Shown here: positions 1 to 9,317 of the stretch, piece by piece | How positions within the stretch are numbered: position 1 is the stretch's first letter | Layout: each line of letters begins with the position of its first letter | Assembly: GCF_018873765.1 (NCBI RefSeq) | Contig: NC_057918.1 | Location: forward strand, 60,018,871-60,082,870 | From: Telopea speciosissima | Taxonomy: Eukaryota > Streptophyta > Magnoliopsida > Proteales > Proteaceae | Length of the DNA stretch: 64,000 nucleotides | Direction: 5' to 3' | Position numbers and translations under genes: made by a program | Notes under the pieces: generated by a model | Databases searched by the model: none | Seen by the model: only the letters and a program-made list of their open reading frames with translations | Told to the model about the DNA's origin: nothing

Positions 1-235
1 TTCACAAACCGAACCCGAACCATTAAGAGTTCGGTCCGGTGTGGTCCGGGCTGGTTCGGGCCGGTTTCATCGGTTCGGGTTGGGTATTGACACCCCTAAT
101 CACCCCAGAAGAAATTTGCAGCAGGCTTCCTTAGGTGTTGATGTTAAGAAGTAGGCATTTTGAAATGCATAGAGGTATAATTACCCATAGAGAAAATAAC
201 AGACTTTAGAACAACCTCCTTTCCTGCATGAGAGA
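1..235. other. Unclassified repeat-like sequence at window start
   Basis: The first 100 bases are rich in GGTTCGG and GGTCCGG-type words and end in a TTGACACCCCTAA phrase that resembles plant transposon ends. No reading frame or terminal structure can be defined because the window starts inside it. It lies just outside the left edge of the large inverted repeat. Confidence 0.3.
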
Positions 236-690
236 GTATCCTAGGAGCATTGGATCCTTTAATTGGATCCTTGACGACTGCAATGGAAAGACTTGGACTC
301 TCTTGGGAAACTTGATTTTGGTACTTTGGTTTATCATATATGGAAAAAGCACAATATCAAGCTTTAGACAGGTAATTCAAGGACCTAAGCTCAGATCCTG
401 GACTCCATCAGTTTTGATATGCATTCCAAGCTCTCTATCAGACCGTGCATCTCCTTTGTGCGGAATCATCATGTTGCATTAGCATGGGACTAGATCTTTC
501 GTTCTATGCCTAGATCATCTCTTTGATTTGGGATGAGCTTCTTTTTTCTAGTTTAATTTTCTGCTTTCGCTTGTATTTTTATTTTTTCTCCACCCCCCCG
601 CCCCCCCCCCCCAATTCTTTTTCCCCTCATGGGGCTGGATGTTCTTTGCTTTAGTTGAATATATGCCAATTCATTAAAAAATGGGTGTCA
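228..690 (+). pseudogene. L1 LINE ORF2 C-terminal relic (left arm)
   Basis: The frame from 228 to 482 reads as a decayed piece of an L1 ORF2 C-terminal region, past the zinc-binding RT domain, with NWILDDCNGKTW and a degraded WKERN-like stretch. It matches the minus-strand relic at 24,061-24,499 and forms the outer edge of the inverted repeat. The following 3' part carries a poly-C tract (about 592-613) and ends near 680 in an A-rich tail, as expected for a LINE 3' end. Not functional. Confidence 0.6.
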
Positions 691-699
691 AGAGTGAAC

Positions 700-2497
700 C
701 CAAATCCAAAGTAGAACAAGAATTGATTGTTTAAAGCTAACCGAAACCAATTGGTTCAGTTTTCATTATTAATATTCTGTGAATCGAAAAAAATTCGGTT
801 CGAAACTGATTGAAAAAATTGATAAATCGAAACACTACAAATTCACCATTGATTATTAATTCGGGTGATTATCTTGTACTTGTCTTCTTGTTTTGATTTT
901 TGTATTTTAAAATTTATTAGAAGAGATATTAATAGCTTAGTTGACTCCTTGACAAGGAGGGCTCTGTTGGTGATGTGTGTGACAGTACTATGGATCAATT
1001 TCGATCCATAGATTCAGGAGATGTGTTTTACTCCTTCCATGAATTTTTCACGTTAATCTATTCATAAATAAATTCTTCTATACCAGAAAACAAAGATTAA
1101 TCGAAGCGAAGCTTGGATGGACCCTTCCAAAACCATTACTCATAAATTTTTTTGATTTCGAGGTTTCAGATTTCTTGTGCATTTATATGGTATTGAATAT
1201 GTAAATTATAGTGTAAACCTTTAAGGCATCCCAATGATTTTGTAAGTTTTATCTTCCTCAACCCTATTGCAGAACTAAAGAAACCAGATTCAAATCGAAA
1301 TCATATTAAAAACGAATTCAAACTGATTAATCAAAACCGAATTCAAATCGAATAACTGAAATCAATTACAGCCAAACAACCAAATTTCAATTTGAAAAAC
1401 TTAAAGCCAATAATATTTGGTTCTATTTGATTTATACCTTCATCATGAACCAAACCCAAAGGGGGGGGGGGGGAGAATTAGAAGTAAAACACCTCTTCAA
1501 AGGTGAAAACAGAAAGCCAATGAGTAAAAACAATATACAATTCAGTAAGAAAAAATTAATTAAAGAATGCTTAGTCCACGTTTTGGATCACAATCACATG
1601 CTTAGATTGATGAGCACCAGGACAAATTAATTAAAGAATATACAATTTAATAACAAAAAAAGGGGGCTTTTATCCTGTAAAGATCTGAACCCAAGTGGGT
1701 TTTTGTAATAAATAAATAATTAGCTTTTGTCTTTTGGTTTTAACAAAGACGACCTGAAAGTTGAAACCATGTGAAACATTTAAAAATTTCGAAGGAGTGC
1801 TGAAAGATGATGATGAAGATTGATGCCTTTAGATCTTTAGCAATTAGGGTTTTTTATTTTGGTGACTTGAGAATGTCTCTGCTTCCTCTGATCTGCACTG
1901 TCAGATGTCCAAACCTTTCGATTTTAATATCATCTGTCCCCCCTGACCCTTATAAGATAAGATTCATAGCTAATGGGCGAATGTGGTTGGGTATTATCTA
2001 GTCTTATTAATAGGTAGGGATCTTTATATCAAGTGGATTAACATTGAGAATAAACAATATTCAAGAGTGAACAGCCTGAAGGATGCCCGATGTCGAGTAG
2101 AGCCAAGGCTGCTGCCACAGAGTGGAGGAGAGACAGGTCTCGAGAACGAAGTCGATCACATGATGTACAGCCCATCTCTGCTCAGTTTCATCTTTCTTCC
2201 ATTTGGAATATCCCTTAAAGACACAGTAGAATCACTAACACATTAACGAACAAAGATATTGATGTAGAGAAGACCTCTGAAGAATTTCTGGATCGATTAG
2301 AATGGCAAAAGATTATCCGATCAGGTCGGAAGTACTAATTTGCAAGTGCAGAGAGTCGTAATTTTTTATTCAAGTGGAATTATGGGAGTCATAATATCTA
2401 ACGTCAGCTAGGGCTCTATAGATTGACTGTAAGTTTTAATTCAACGTCAAATTCATTAAGGGGTCTACCGAGCCTCTAAAGTTTTGTGCATGATTTA
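700..2497. other. Non-coding inverted-repeat sequence
   Basis: No credible gene. The stretch is AT-rich and repeats the right arm. An 11-G run lies at about 1460-1472. Around 1440 it preserves the uninterrupted target AAGGTATA that in the right arm has been duplicated around an 876-bp insertion. Short frames at 1427, 1807 and 1983 are not supported by any recognisable domain. Confidence 0.6.
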
Positions 2498-2508
2498 GAA
2501 ATTTTAGT

Positions 2509-3031
2509 CTCTCAGTGGCTCTCCAATTAAGTGCTTTGCTTCTTACCAGGGGGTTAGAATTAATTTCATGGCCGAGATGGCAGCATTCATGGTGGGTATT
2601 AAAGAAGCTCACGAGCTTCGCATTTCCAAGCTCTGGATAGAATGTGACTCTGCAGCTACAGTGTCGGCTATCCTTTCCGGTAAGATCCCTTGGAGTTTCA
2701 TGCAAAGCTGGTGGTCTATCTCCCCCTTCCTCGGCTCTATCCAATGGAGAATCACATACTGCTATAGAGAAACTAATGCGGCAACGGATGCCCTTGCAAA
2801 CCATGCCTCAAAAAGAAAAGAATCAAACTCTTGGCAACCCTCTCCATGTTTCATCTCCCACATTGTAAGCTAGGATGCCATGGGCCGGCCCTATTACAGG
2901 TTCACTTAGGGCGTGTGGTGGGGCTTACGCCCTTTTTTTTCCGGTGTCTTTTCTGATATGAAGTCCATCATGTAACATTTTCTTTTTCATAATCAATACA
3001 TTGCTGATCTTTAGCAAAAAAAAAAAAACAA
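2509..3031 (+). mobile_element. 5'-truncated L1 LINE with RNase H tail and TSD
   Basis: A 523-bp L1 fragment flanked by the 11-bp direct repeat GAAATTTTAGT at 2498-2508 and 3032-3042. It ends in a poly-A tract (3015-3027) after the phrase GATCTTTAGC that also ends other L1 copies in this window. The frame 2568-2873 holds the last part of a plant L1 RNase H domain: ELRISKLWIECDSAA, then ITYCYRETNAATDALANHA. The right arm has the equivalent site without this element (about 19,530-19,550), so it inserted after the inverted duplication. Confidence 0.85.
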
Positions 3032-3593
3032 GGAAATTTTAGTTTCTTATTTTATTTTTCTATATTATTAGTTCGTTTCTTGTTTTTTGTTTTGGTTTCC
3101 TTTTCCCTTTATAATCCGACCTCCTTATCTATAGGTCGTTTTGGACAAAATGAAGTATCTTGAAGTTTATGAATGAAATTGCTTTGTTTCCTCTTTTTCA
3201 CAATTGGAATTAGGGTTTTTCTTTACCTCGAGGATTCGATGGTCGTGAGCGCTAGAACAAGATCTAGCTCCATACTTCCAATTGTGTTAGATATATCTCC
3301 ATGTGGCACATGGTCATACCATATACCCAACCCCTTGTTGATTAGGGCCTTTCTCTAGCATTCATGGTTTGAGGAATCAGAATTGGAATTGTAGTTCTCT
3401 TTAATTCGTGCTTCGCAAATCAAATCGGCAATAAAACCTTATTGGTTCTTGAATCGGCCAATTTGGTCCGATTCAATCTCATGCATAGTTCCCATGCATG
3501 TGGTAACATCTCAGCCAATTAAAGCCGGGTGAGAGGGCGGAGGGTGGGGAGTTGGAGCCGGAGAGGGAGAGGGAAAGGTAGAAGAAGAGTTTT

Positions 3594-3595
3594 GC

Positions 3596-3633
<38 letters not shown>
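3594..3633. repeat. (GA)n microsatellite followed by G run
   Basis: An AG dinucleotide run ends in a run of G. It borders the plastid-derived insert; another (AG)n run (about 4159-4179) borders the other side. The matching site of the right arm (about 6505-6535) has only a CT-rich run, so the insert appears to sit inside a microsatellite. Confidence 0.85.
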
Positions 3634-4158
3634 ATATACGTTACACCACGATTTTGAATCAGAAGAGAGATTTCAAGAAATGACGTATCTATTCACTCTA
3701 TCAATAACCGAGCCGGATCTGGTGTATCATAAGGTATTTGCCTTTTCTATTGTTTCCTATGGATTGGACCCAAAAAAAATTCTTGAATGAGGTATTCAAC
3801 TCTAGGGATGAATCGAAAAAGAAATCTTTACAGGTTCTACCACCTATTTTTTATGAAGAGAATGAATCTATTTATTGAATGATCAGAAAAAATCGGCATG
3901 GATAATTTGGAAGGTCCAAAACCAAAAATAGTGGTATTTACTAGCAAGAACATAATGGAGGTAGCTAGTCAATCAATATAGATTAATCTGAAATCTAATT
4001 CAAATCCAATATAGCACCTATGGATACGTAAGAAATATATCAGATCTATTCTTTTTAATGAATAGATCCGATTTCAACTTTGAATATGGCATTCAAAGGG
4101 ATCCAATAGGAACTGATACTCTAAATCATTGAATTATAATGAAATATATGATCAACCA
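3631..4158 (+). pseudogene. ycf2: Nuclear copy of plastid ycf2 fragment (NUPT)
   Basis: Read on the plus strand, this stretch encodes a piece of the plastid ycf2 protein. Recognisable segments are [13 protein letters not shown], then [17 protein letters not shown], then a one-base insertion in the A run near 3771-3778, then [20 protein letters not shown]. After a stop and a short deletion near 3880-3910 come [14 protein letters not shown] and [15 protein letters not shown], ending at KYMINQ. The family protein is over 2000 residues, so this is a small internal piece. It has frameshifts and stops and no plant promoter context, so it is a decayed organelle-to-nucleus transfer. It is absent from the other arm. 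Confidence 0.9.
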
Positions 4159-4159
4159 A

Positions 4160-4502
4160 GAGAGAGAGAGAGAGAGAGATGCAGAGGGTAAAGACCCTGG
4201 AGGAGAGTGATGAAGGAGTGAGGTGAGGGGCACCACTTGCAACAAGATCGCGTGGGTGTCAAAGAACACCTCTGCTGTTTTGAAATGTGGAGGTGTCAGT
4301 GTTGTTGAAGCACGGTCCTTTGGTATTGGCATGAATGTATTAGTAATTTTGTATATCATATATACAAGGAAGAGGACCTATACTTGTAGGTTACGAGCAG
4401 GTACATGTACAGTACAAGAATACGAGGAAGGAAGGTAGTACATGGTGTAGTACTATGGTATATACAGATATACAAGAATATTATATATGATATTCCTTAA
4501 CA
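4160..4502 (-). mobile_element. Copia LTR copy (left arm, minus strand)
   Basis: Read on the minus strand, the LTR starts at 4502 with TGTTAAGGAATATC, directly after a purine-rich tract (4503-4513, AAGGGGGGATG side). It matches 6133 onwards on the plus strand. The inner end of the LTR is not resolved because similarity between the two arms continues past the point (about 4320) where an LTR end would be expected. Confidence 0.6.
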
Positions 4503-4862
4503 TCCCCCCTTAAACTCAATGTGGGAGAGTTGTTCCGAGCTTGAGTTTGGAAACTATAGTATCGAAGTGTCCTAGGAGATGAGCTTTCATGAAGATGTCA
4601 GCAATCTGATCCGAAGAAGTAACTGGTATAAGACAAAGAGTGTCATGAACAAGATATTGACGCACAAAGTTACAATCATTCTCTATATGTTTTTGGTGCG
4701 TTTATGAAAAACATCATTGCGAGTAATCTGGATTACATTTCTACATCATAGTGAAGAATTGTAGCATTGGAATTTGTTACTCCCATGTCTTTGAGTAGCC
4801 AACATAACCATAGAAGTTTAGAGATTGTATCTATAACGATACGATACTCTACTTCTGTCACA
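4503..4862 (-). pseudogene. Copia RNase H fragment (left arm, minus strand)
   Basis: On the minus strand this reads EVEYRIVIDTISKLLWLCWLL, the conserved helix of the Copia RNase H domain, followed by the end of pol, a purine tract and the LTR. It is the inverted counterpart of 5783-6130. The frame is broken and lacks the upstream reverse transcriptase. Similarity stops at about 4862, where a 50-base unrelated stretch leads into the plus-strand Copia fragment. Confidence 0.75.
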
Positions 4863-4912
4863 CCCCGCTCCCGAAAGAGCCACCTGGTATGACTAGGATG
4901 CCAACTATCATT

Positions 4913-6132
4913 ATTCCAAATGGATGTTAATAATGCCTTCCTTAATGGAGATCTTGAAGAGGAAATATACATGCAACCATCACCAGGTTATGATCATACT
5001 CCTCACATGTATGTCACTTACGTCGAGCATTGTATGGTCTCAAATAGCCTCCCCATGCTTGGTTTGTGAAGTTTAGTAGCACTATTCATCAGTTCTTTTT
5101 CATACCAAGCGCATATTCCAATGTACTTTTATTCGTTAATCTACATAAGACACCATTCTTCTTTTTCTCTATGTGGATGATGTGATTAGTACTGACGATG
5201 ATTCTGCTGGTAGCTCAGAACTAAAACAATTCCATCACCTGCAATTTGACATGAAAGATCTTGGATCTCTTAGCCATTTCTTGGGTCTCGAGGCCTCATC
5301 TGGATTTTATGGATACTATCTCTCTCAGGCCAAGTATGTATTTGATATACTATCTTGTGCCAGGTTGATTGAGAACAAGAGTTCACCTACTTTTCTTGAG
5401 AAAAATGTTTGGATGACTCCTATTCATGGCACTCCTCTTTAGGATGAAACTCTCTATCTCCAATTAGTGGGGGTTCTTGTCTATCTCACGGTGACTCGTC
5501 CTGATATGGCTCATGTGGTACATCTTGTTAGTCAATTTATGTCTGCTCCTCGCTTGTTCCACTATGTTGTCGTGCTTTGCATTCTGCGATATGTCAAAGG
5601 CACACTCTTCATGGTCTACATGTTTTGCTCCCTCATCTCTAGAGCTATGTGTCTATTCTTATGTTGATTAGGCTGGAGACCCCATCGATCGACGATCCAC
5701 TACTGGCTACTATTTCTTCTTGGGGGATTCCTTTATCTCTTGGCACAACAAGAAACAAACTGTTGCATCTCACTCCAGCACGAAGGTAGAGTATCGTGCC
5801 ACTATAGATACAATCTCTAAACTTCTTTGGTTATGTTGGCTACTCAAAGACATTGGAGTGACACATTCCAGTGCTACTACTCTTCACTATGGTAATAGAA
5901 AGGCAATCCAGATTGTTCACAATGATGTTTTTCATAAATGTACCAAACATATAAAGAATGATTGTTACTTTGTGCATCAATATCTTATTCGTGATGCTTT
6001 TTGTCATATACCAATTACCTCTTCATTTCATACTGCTGACATCTTCACCTAAGCTCATCTCCTAGGACACTTCAATACTCTAGTTTCCAAACTCAAGTTG
6101 GGAACGCTTTCCACATTTAGTTTGATGGGGAA
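4913..6132 (+). pseudogene. Copia pol relic: reverse transcriptase and RNase H
   Basis: Plus-strand Ty1/Copia pol remains. From 4917 the order is QMDVNNAFLNGDLEEEIYMQ (RT), a degraded RT centre, DDVISTDDDS and FDMKDLGSLSHFLGLE, the RT connection VGVLVYLTVTRPDMAHVVHLV, and RNase H with DSFISWHNKKQTVASHSSTKVEYRA. It ends in TADIFT and a purine tract next to the LTR at 6133. Several stops (for example after HGTPL and after CLFLC) break the frame. The integrase, protease and gag are absent. The part up to 5782 is the spacer between the inverted-repeat arms. Confidence 0.85.
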
Positions 6133-6345
6133 TGTTAATTAAGGAATATCATATATAATATTTTTGTATATCTGTATATACCATATTTGCATTGTACTAC
6201 ACCATGTATTACCTTCCTTCCTTGTATTCTTGTATTGTACATATACTGTACCTCATGAAGTATAAGTATAGGTCCTCTTCCTTGTATATATGATATACAA
6301 AAATACTAAGACATTCATGCCAATACAATTCTAATACTGCCCCTT
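6133..6345 (+). mobile_element. Copia LTR copy (right arm, plus strand)
   Basis: Starts TGTTAATTAAGGAATATC right after the pol end and purine tract. It contains AT-rich TATA-like stretches and matches the minus-strand LTR at 4160-4502. The 3' boundary is uncertain: similarity with the left arm runs on to about 6703, which is more than an LTR and shows the two are arms of a larger inverted repeat. Confidence 0.6.
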
Positions 6346-6703
6346 GCCCAAAGCAGTATGCTTCGACAACACCGACACTTGCACCTTTTAAAAGCAGAAG
6401 TGTGCTTCGACACCCACGCGATCTTGTTGCAAGTGGTGCCTCTCACCTCACTTCGTCATTGCTCTCCTCCAGGTTCTTTTCCCTCTGCATCACTCCCATT
6501 ACTTCTCTCTCCCTCTCTCTCTCTCTCTCCCCCTCTCTAACTCCAGCTCCCCACCCTCTCTCTCACTTGGTTTTAAGTGGTTGAGAAGTTGCCACATGGG
6601 AACTTTGCATGAGATTGAATTGGATCAAACTGGCCGATTCAAGAACCGATAAGATTTTATTGCCAATGTGATTTGCAAAGCACAAATCAAAGAGAACTAT
6701 GAT

Positions 6704-6899
6704 AATTTTTTGCTAAATATCAACAAGGACTTAAATTAAATAAATGAAAAATAATACAAGTGTTTAACGTTCAGGCATACCCAGACAAATACAAGAAAAA
6801 CAAGAAAGGGAGCAAAGCCGCCACATCAAAGAGAACAAAGATAAGAGTCAATCAACTCCAAGACAGAGACACAAGATCAGGAATAATTACCGAGAGAAC
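6704..6899 (-). mobile_element. 3' UTR and poly-A end of the outer L1
   Basis: On the minus strand it ends GATATTTAGC followed by a short A run, the same 3' signature as the other L1 copies here. It is separated from the rest of its element by the nested L1 that ends at about 6906. Confidence 0.65.
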
Positions 6900-8725
6900 C
6901 TGAATCTTTTTTTTTTGCTAAAGATCAACAGGAATATATTAAAAAATAAAAAAGAATACAAGGGGAGAACGTCTAGGCATACTCAGACGAGAACAACAAC
7001 AACTCACTAACACCAAGGCTAGTGACAACCAATGAAGCAGCCTAGAACCCTAAGCAAATCTAAACCTAGGCCTACTCAAAGCATCATCCGACAGTAATGA
7101 CTAGATCGAGGGAGTAAAGGCCACGAACCAGGGAGAGGAGGACTCCCTTTTCGCCGCCAACTTTGCCAGAATGTCCGCCACTGGATTCGCTTCTCCAAAA
7201 CAATGGGTGACTTTCCAAGAAATGGAATCAAGAAAAGGCTGCAGACCCATCCAATGTTGAGTGACGAACCAGGGGATAGATTTGGCATTAAGCACATCCA
7301 CCACAGCCTTGGAGTCACACTCCACCCAAAGATGAGTAATCCCCAAATCTATAGCTCTCAACAGCCCAATGAAGATGGCCCTGAACTCCGCCTCATAGCT
7401 GGTCAAGTTACCAAGAAAAACACTAAAGGCAGACATATGAGCGGCTCGATGATCTCTCAGGACACAACCTGCACCTGCCCTGCCCGGGTTCCCTAACGAA
7501 CACCCATCCACATTGAGTTTCACCCAGCCAGGAGAAGGGCAACACCATCTAATTTCTAACATCACCCTAGTAGGATTAGGGATGATGGGAATATCCAATC
7601 TACGGGCGCAGCATAGATCAATAATAGAAGAGAAGGGGGTGGTAAAGGACCACGAGAGCTCCTTCATAGAAGTAAGGAAACCAGAAAATACCTTATCCAC
7701 CTCCGAAGCGATCCCATCAAACCTTCTGTGATTGCGTTCCAGCCAAATACAGTACATCATTATGATCATACCAACTGTTCAGGCATCCTTCATAGGGACC
7801 ACTCCAGCTTTCCTTTTACCCCAAAGAAAAAGAACACCGATTGAGACCGGACTTGGCCAATGAACATTGAAAATATCCATGAACCTCTGCCATAACCGGA
7901 GAGAGTAAAGGCAATCTAGAAACAAATGTGAGTCCGATTCCACACTAGATGCACACAGCTCACACCAAGACACCAGACACACCCCTCTAGCTGCCACAGC
8001 CGCATTAGTAGGCGTTTTCCCAAGCACCAGCCGCCAAGCAAAACAAGAGTGTCTAGGAAGGAGGGATTTATTCCACACTAAGGCACTCCAATGTGTAATG
8101 GGGGATTTCCCTCTAAGCATCTCCCATGCAGACTTCACAGAGAACCTACCAGAAGGGGTGCAGCCCCAGAAGCAAGAGTCCGAAGTAGGCGAGTTGGGCA
8201 AGGTAATATTCCTGATAGAATCAAAGATGTCACCTAGGAATCGAGACCGAACCTGAGGGAGAGCCCAAGAAGTGCCTTCAATAAAATCAGACACACAAGC
8301 TGCTTTGTCTTTAAAAAGATCCGATTCCAGCTTTGAAGCACTAGCAATTGACTCATGACCCAGCCAAGCATCAGTCCAAAACCGCACAGACTTGCCATTC
8401 CCAATCACCCATCTTTCATTTTGCTCCACCAAATCCCAAACCTTGCAAATACCAGGAAGAATCGAAGAGGGAGGCGAGGGGGACTTTAAAGAACCATCAG
8501 AGTGAACCAACCTGGCTCTCAAAAAATTGCACAACACCGAGTTCTCATGTTTAATAGACCATGCCAGCTTCCAAAGCCAAGCCTTATTAATATCGCGAAG
8601 CCTACGAATGCCCAAACTGCCTTCCACCTTTGGCTTGCAAACCGCATCCCACTTCACTGTCCCTACCTTTCGAGCCTCAATGTCACCAGCCCAAATGAAG
8701 AAAAGACACGAACCGTCAAAGAATG
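6900..8725 (-). mobile_element. Nested 5'-truncated L1: zinc-binding and RNase H domains
   Basis: A second L1 copy on the minus strand, ending in GATCTTTAGC plus poly-A at 6907-6916. From its 5' side it encodes the RT C-terminal region (FIWAGDIEARKVGTVKWD, GIRRLRDINKAWLWKLAWS), the zinc-binding RT domain with C-x-x-C...H...C residues (SWCELCASSVESDSHLFLDC), and RNase H in 7101-7769 (WVKLNVDGCSLGNPGRAGAG, LWVECDSKAVV, then HCFGEANPVADILAK). Catalytic D, E and D of RNase H are visible. A frame break separates the zinc-binding and RNase H parts at about 7775. I could not find a convincing target duplication. Confidence 0.8.
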
Positions 8726-9304
8726 CATCCTTAATCGATTGAAGAAAAGACACGAAATAAGGAGATGAAACGCCTTGCTTAGCCGCTGTCTTAACTAAAA
8801 AACCTGCCACCCAGGTTCCCTTCTCTGAAACAACGAGAAATTTTCCAACTTATTTGATTCAAATAAGAGAACAATGCCAACCAATCCTGCTCCACAAATA
8901 ATGGAATCGATTAAGATTGAATAGCACATGCGACTGCCACCGAATCACATTCAATCCACAATTTGGTAATACCTAGATCTGTCGCTCTCTTTAACCCCTA
9001 GATAACTACTTCAAATTCGGCCACATAGTTGGTCTTAATACCCAGGAGGATACTAAAGGCCGAGATGGAGCAATAAGAAATATCTCGAAGAATACCACCC
9101 GCTCCTGCTCTACCCGGATTCCCAATTGAACAACCATCAACATTAAGTTTGTTCCATCCCAACAAAGGTTTAAACCAAAAAACTTCCCTATTAAAATGGG
9201 CCTTTCTAGGAACCACAGGGTATTTAATCTTCAAGCACACATCAGATCCTGGGCATTGCGAACCAGAGAATTGAAGGAATGAGGTAATTCTCTTAGAAGA
9301 AAAA
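8726..9304 (-). pseudogene. RNase H domain of the outer L1
   Basis: Minus-strand RNase H of the interrupted outer L1: GWNKLNVDGCSIGNPGRAGAGG at about 9100-9160, then LWIECDSVAVA, SWKISRCFREGN, and after a one-base frameshift VAGFLVKTAAKQGVSS. A stop follows EVVI at 8998. Its C-terminal codons are fused in frame with the nested L1 at about 8700-8725, so the minus-strand frame 8810-7779 joins residues from two different elements. Confidence 0.75.
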
Positions 9305-9317
9305 TTAGCACATTAAA

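Larger units (their letters stand above)
236..4862 (+). repeat. Left arm of a large inverted repeat
   Basis: Successive blocks match the reverse complement of the right arm in the same order: 236-560 with 24,010-24,360; 838-1453 with 23,403-23,970; 1430-2230 with 21,775-22,526; 2265-2497 plus 3032-3400 with 19,192-19,760; 3400-3600 with 6530-6703; 4165-4560 with 6060-6490; 4561-4862 with 5783-6060. Matches were read by eye and are clearly diverged, with small indels. Arm-specific insertions here are the L1 at 2509-3031 and the plastid fragment at 3631-4158. Confidence 0.85.

Noticed and set aside
4223-4438. 71-codon frame near the Copia LTR
   Set aside because: It lies across the LTR and its flank in the inverted repeat, with no domain or start context.
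6402-6584. Serine/leucine-rich 60-codon frames
   Set aside because: They arise from the CT-rich microsatellite at the edge of the inverted repeat.
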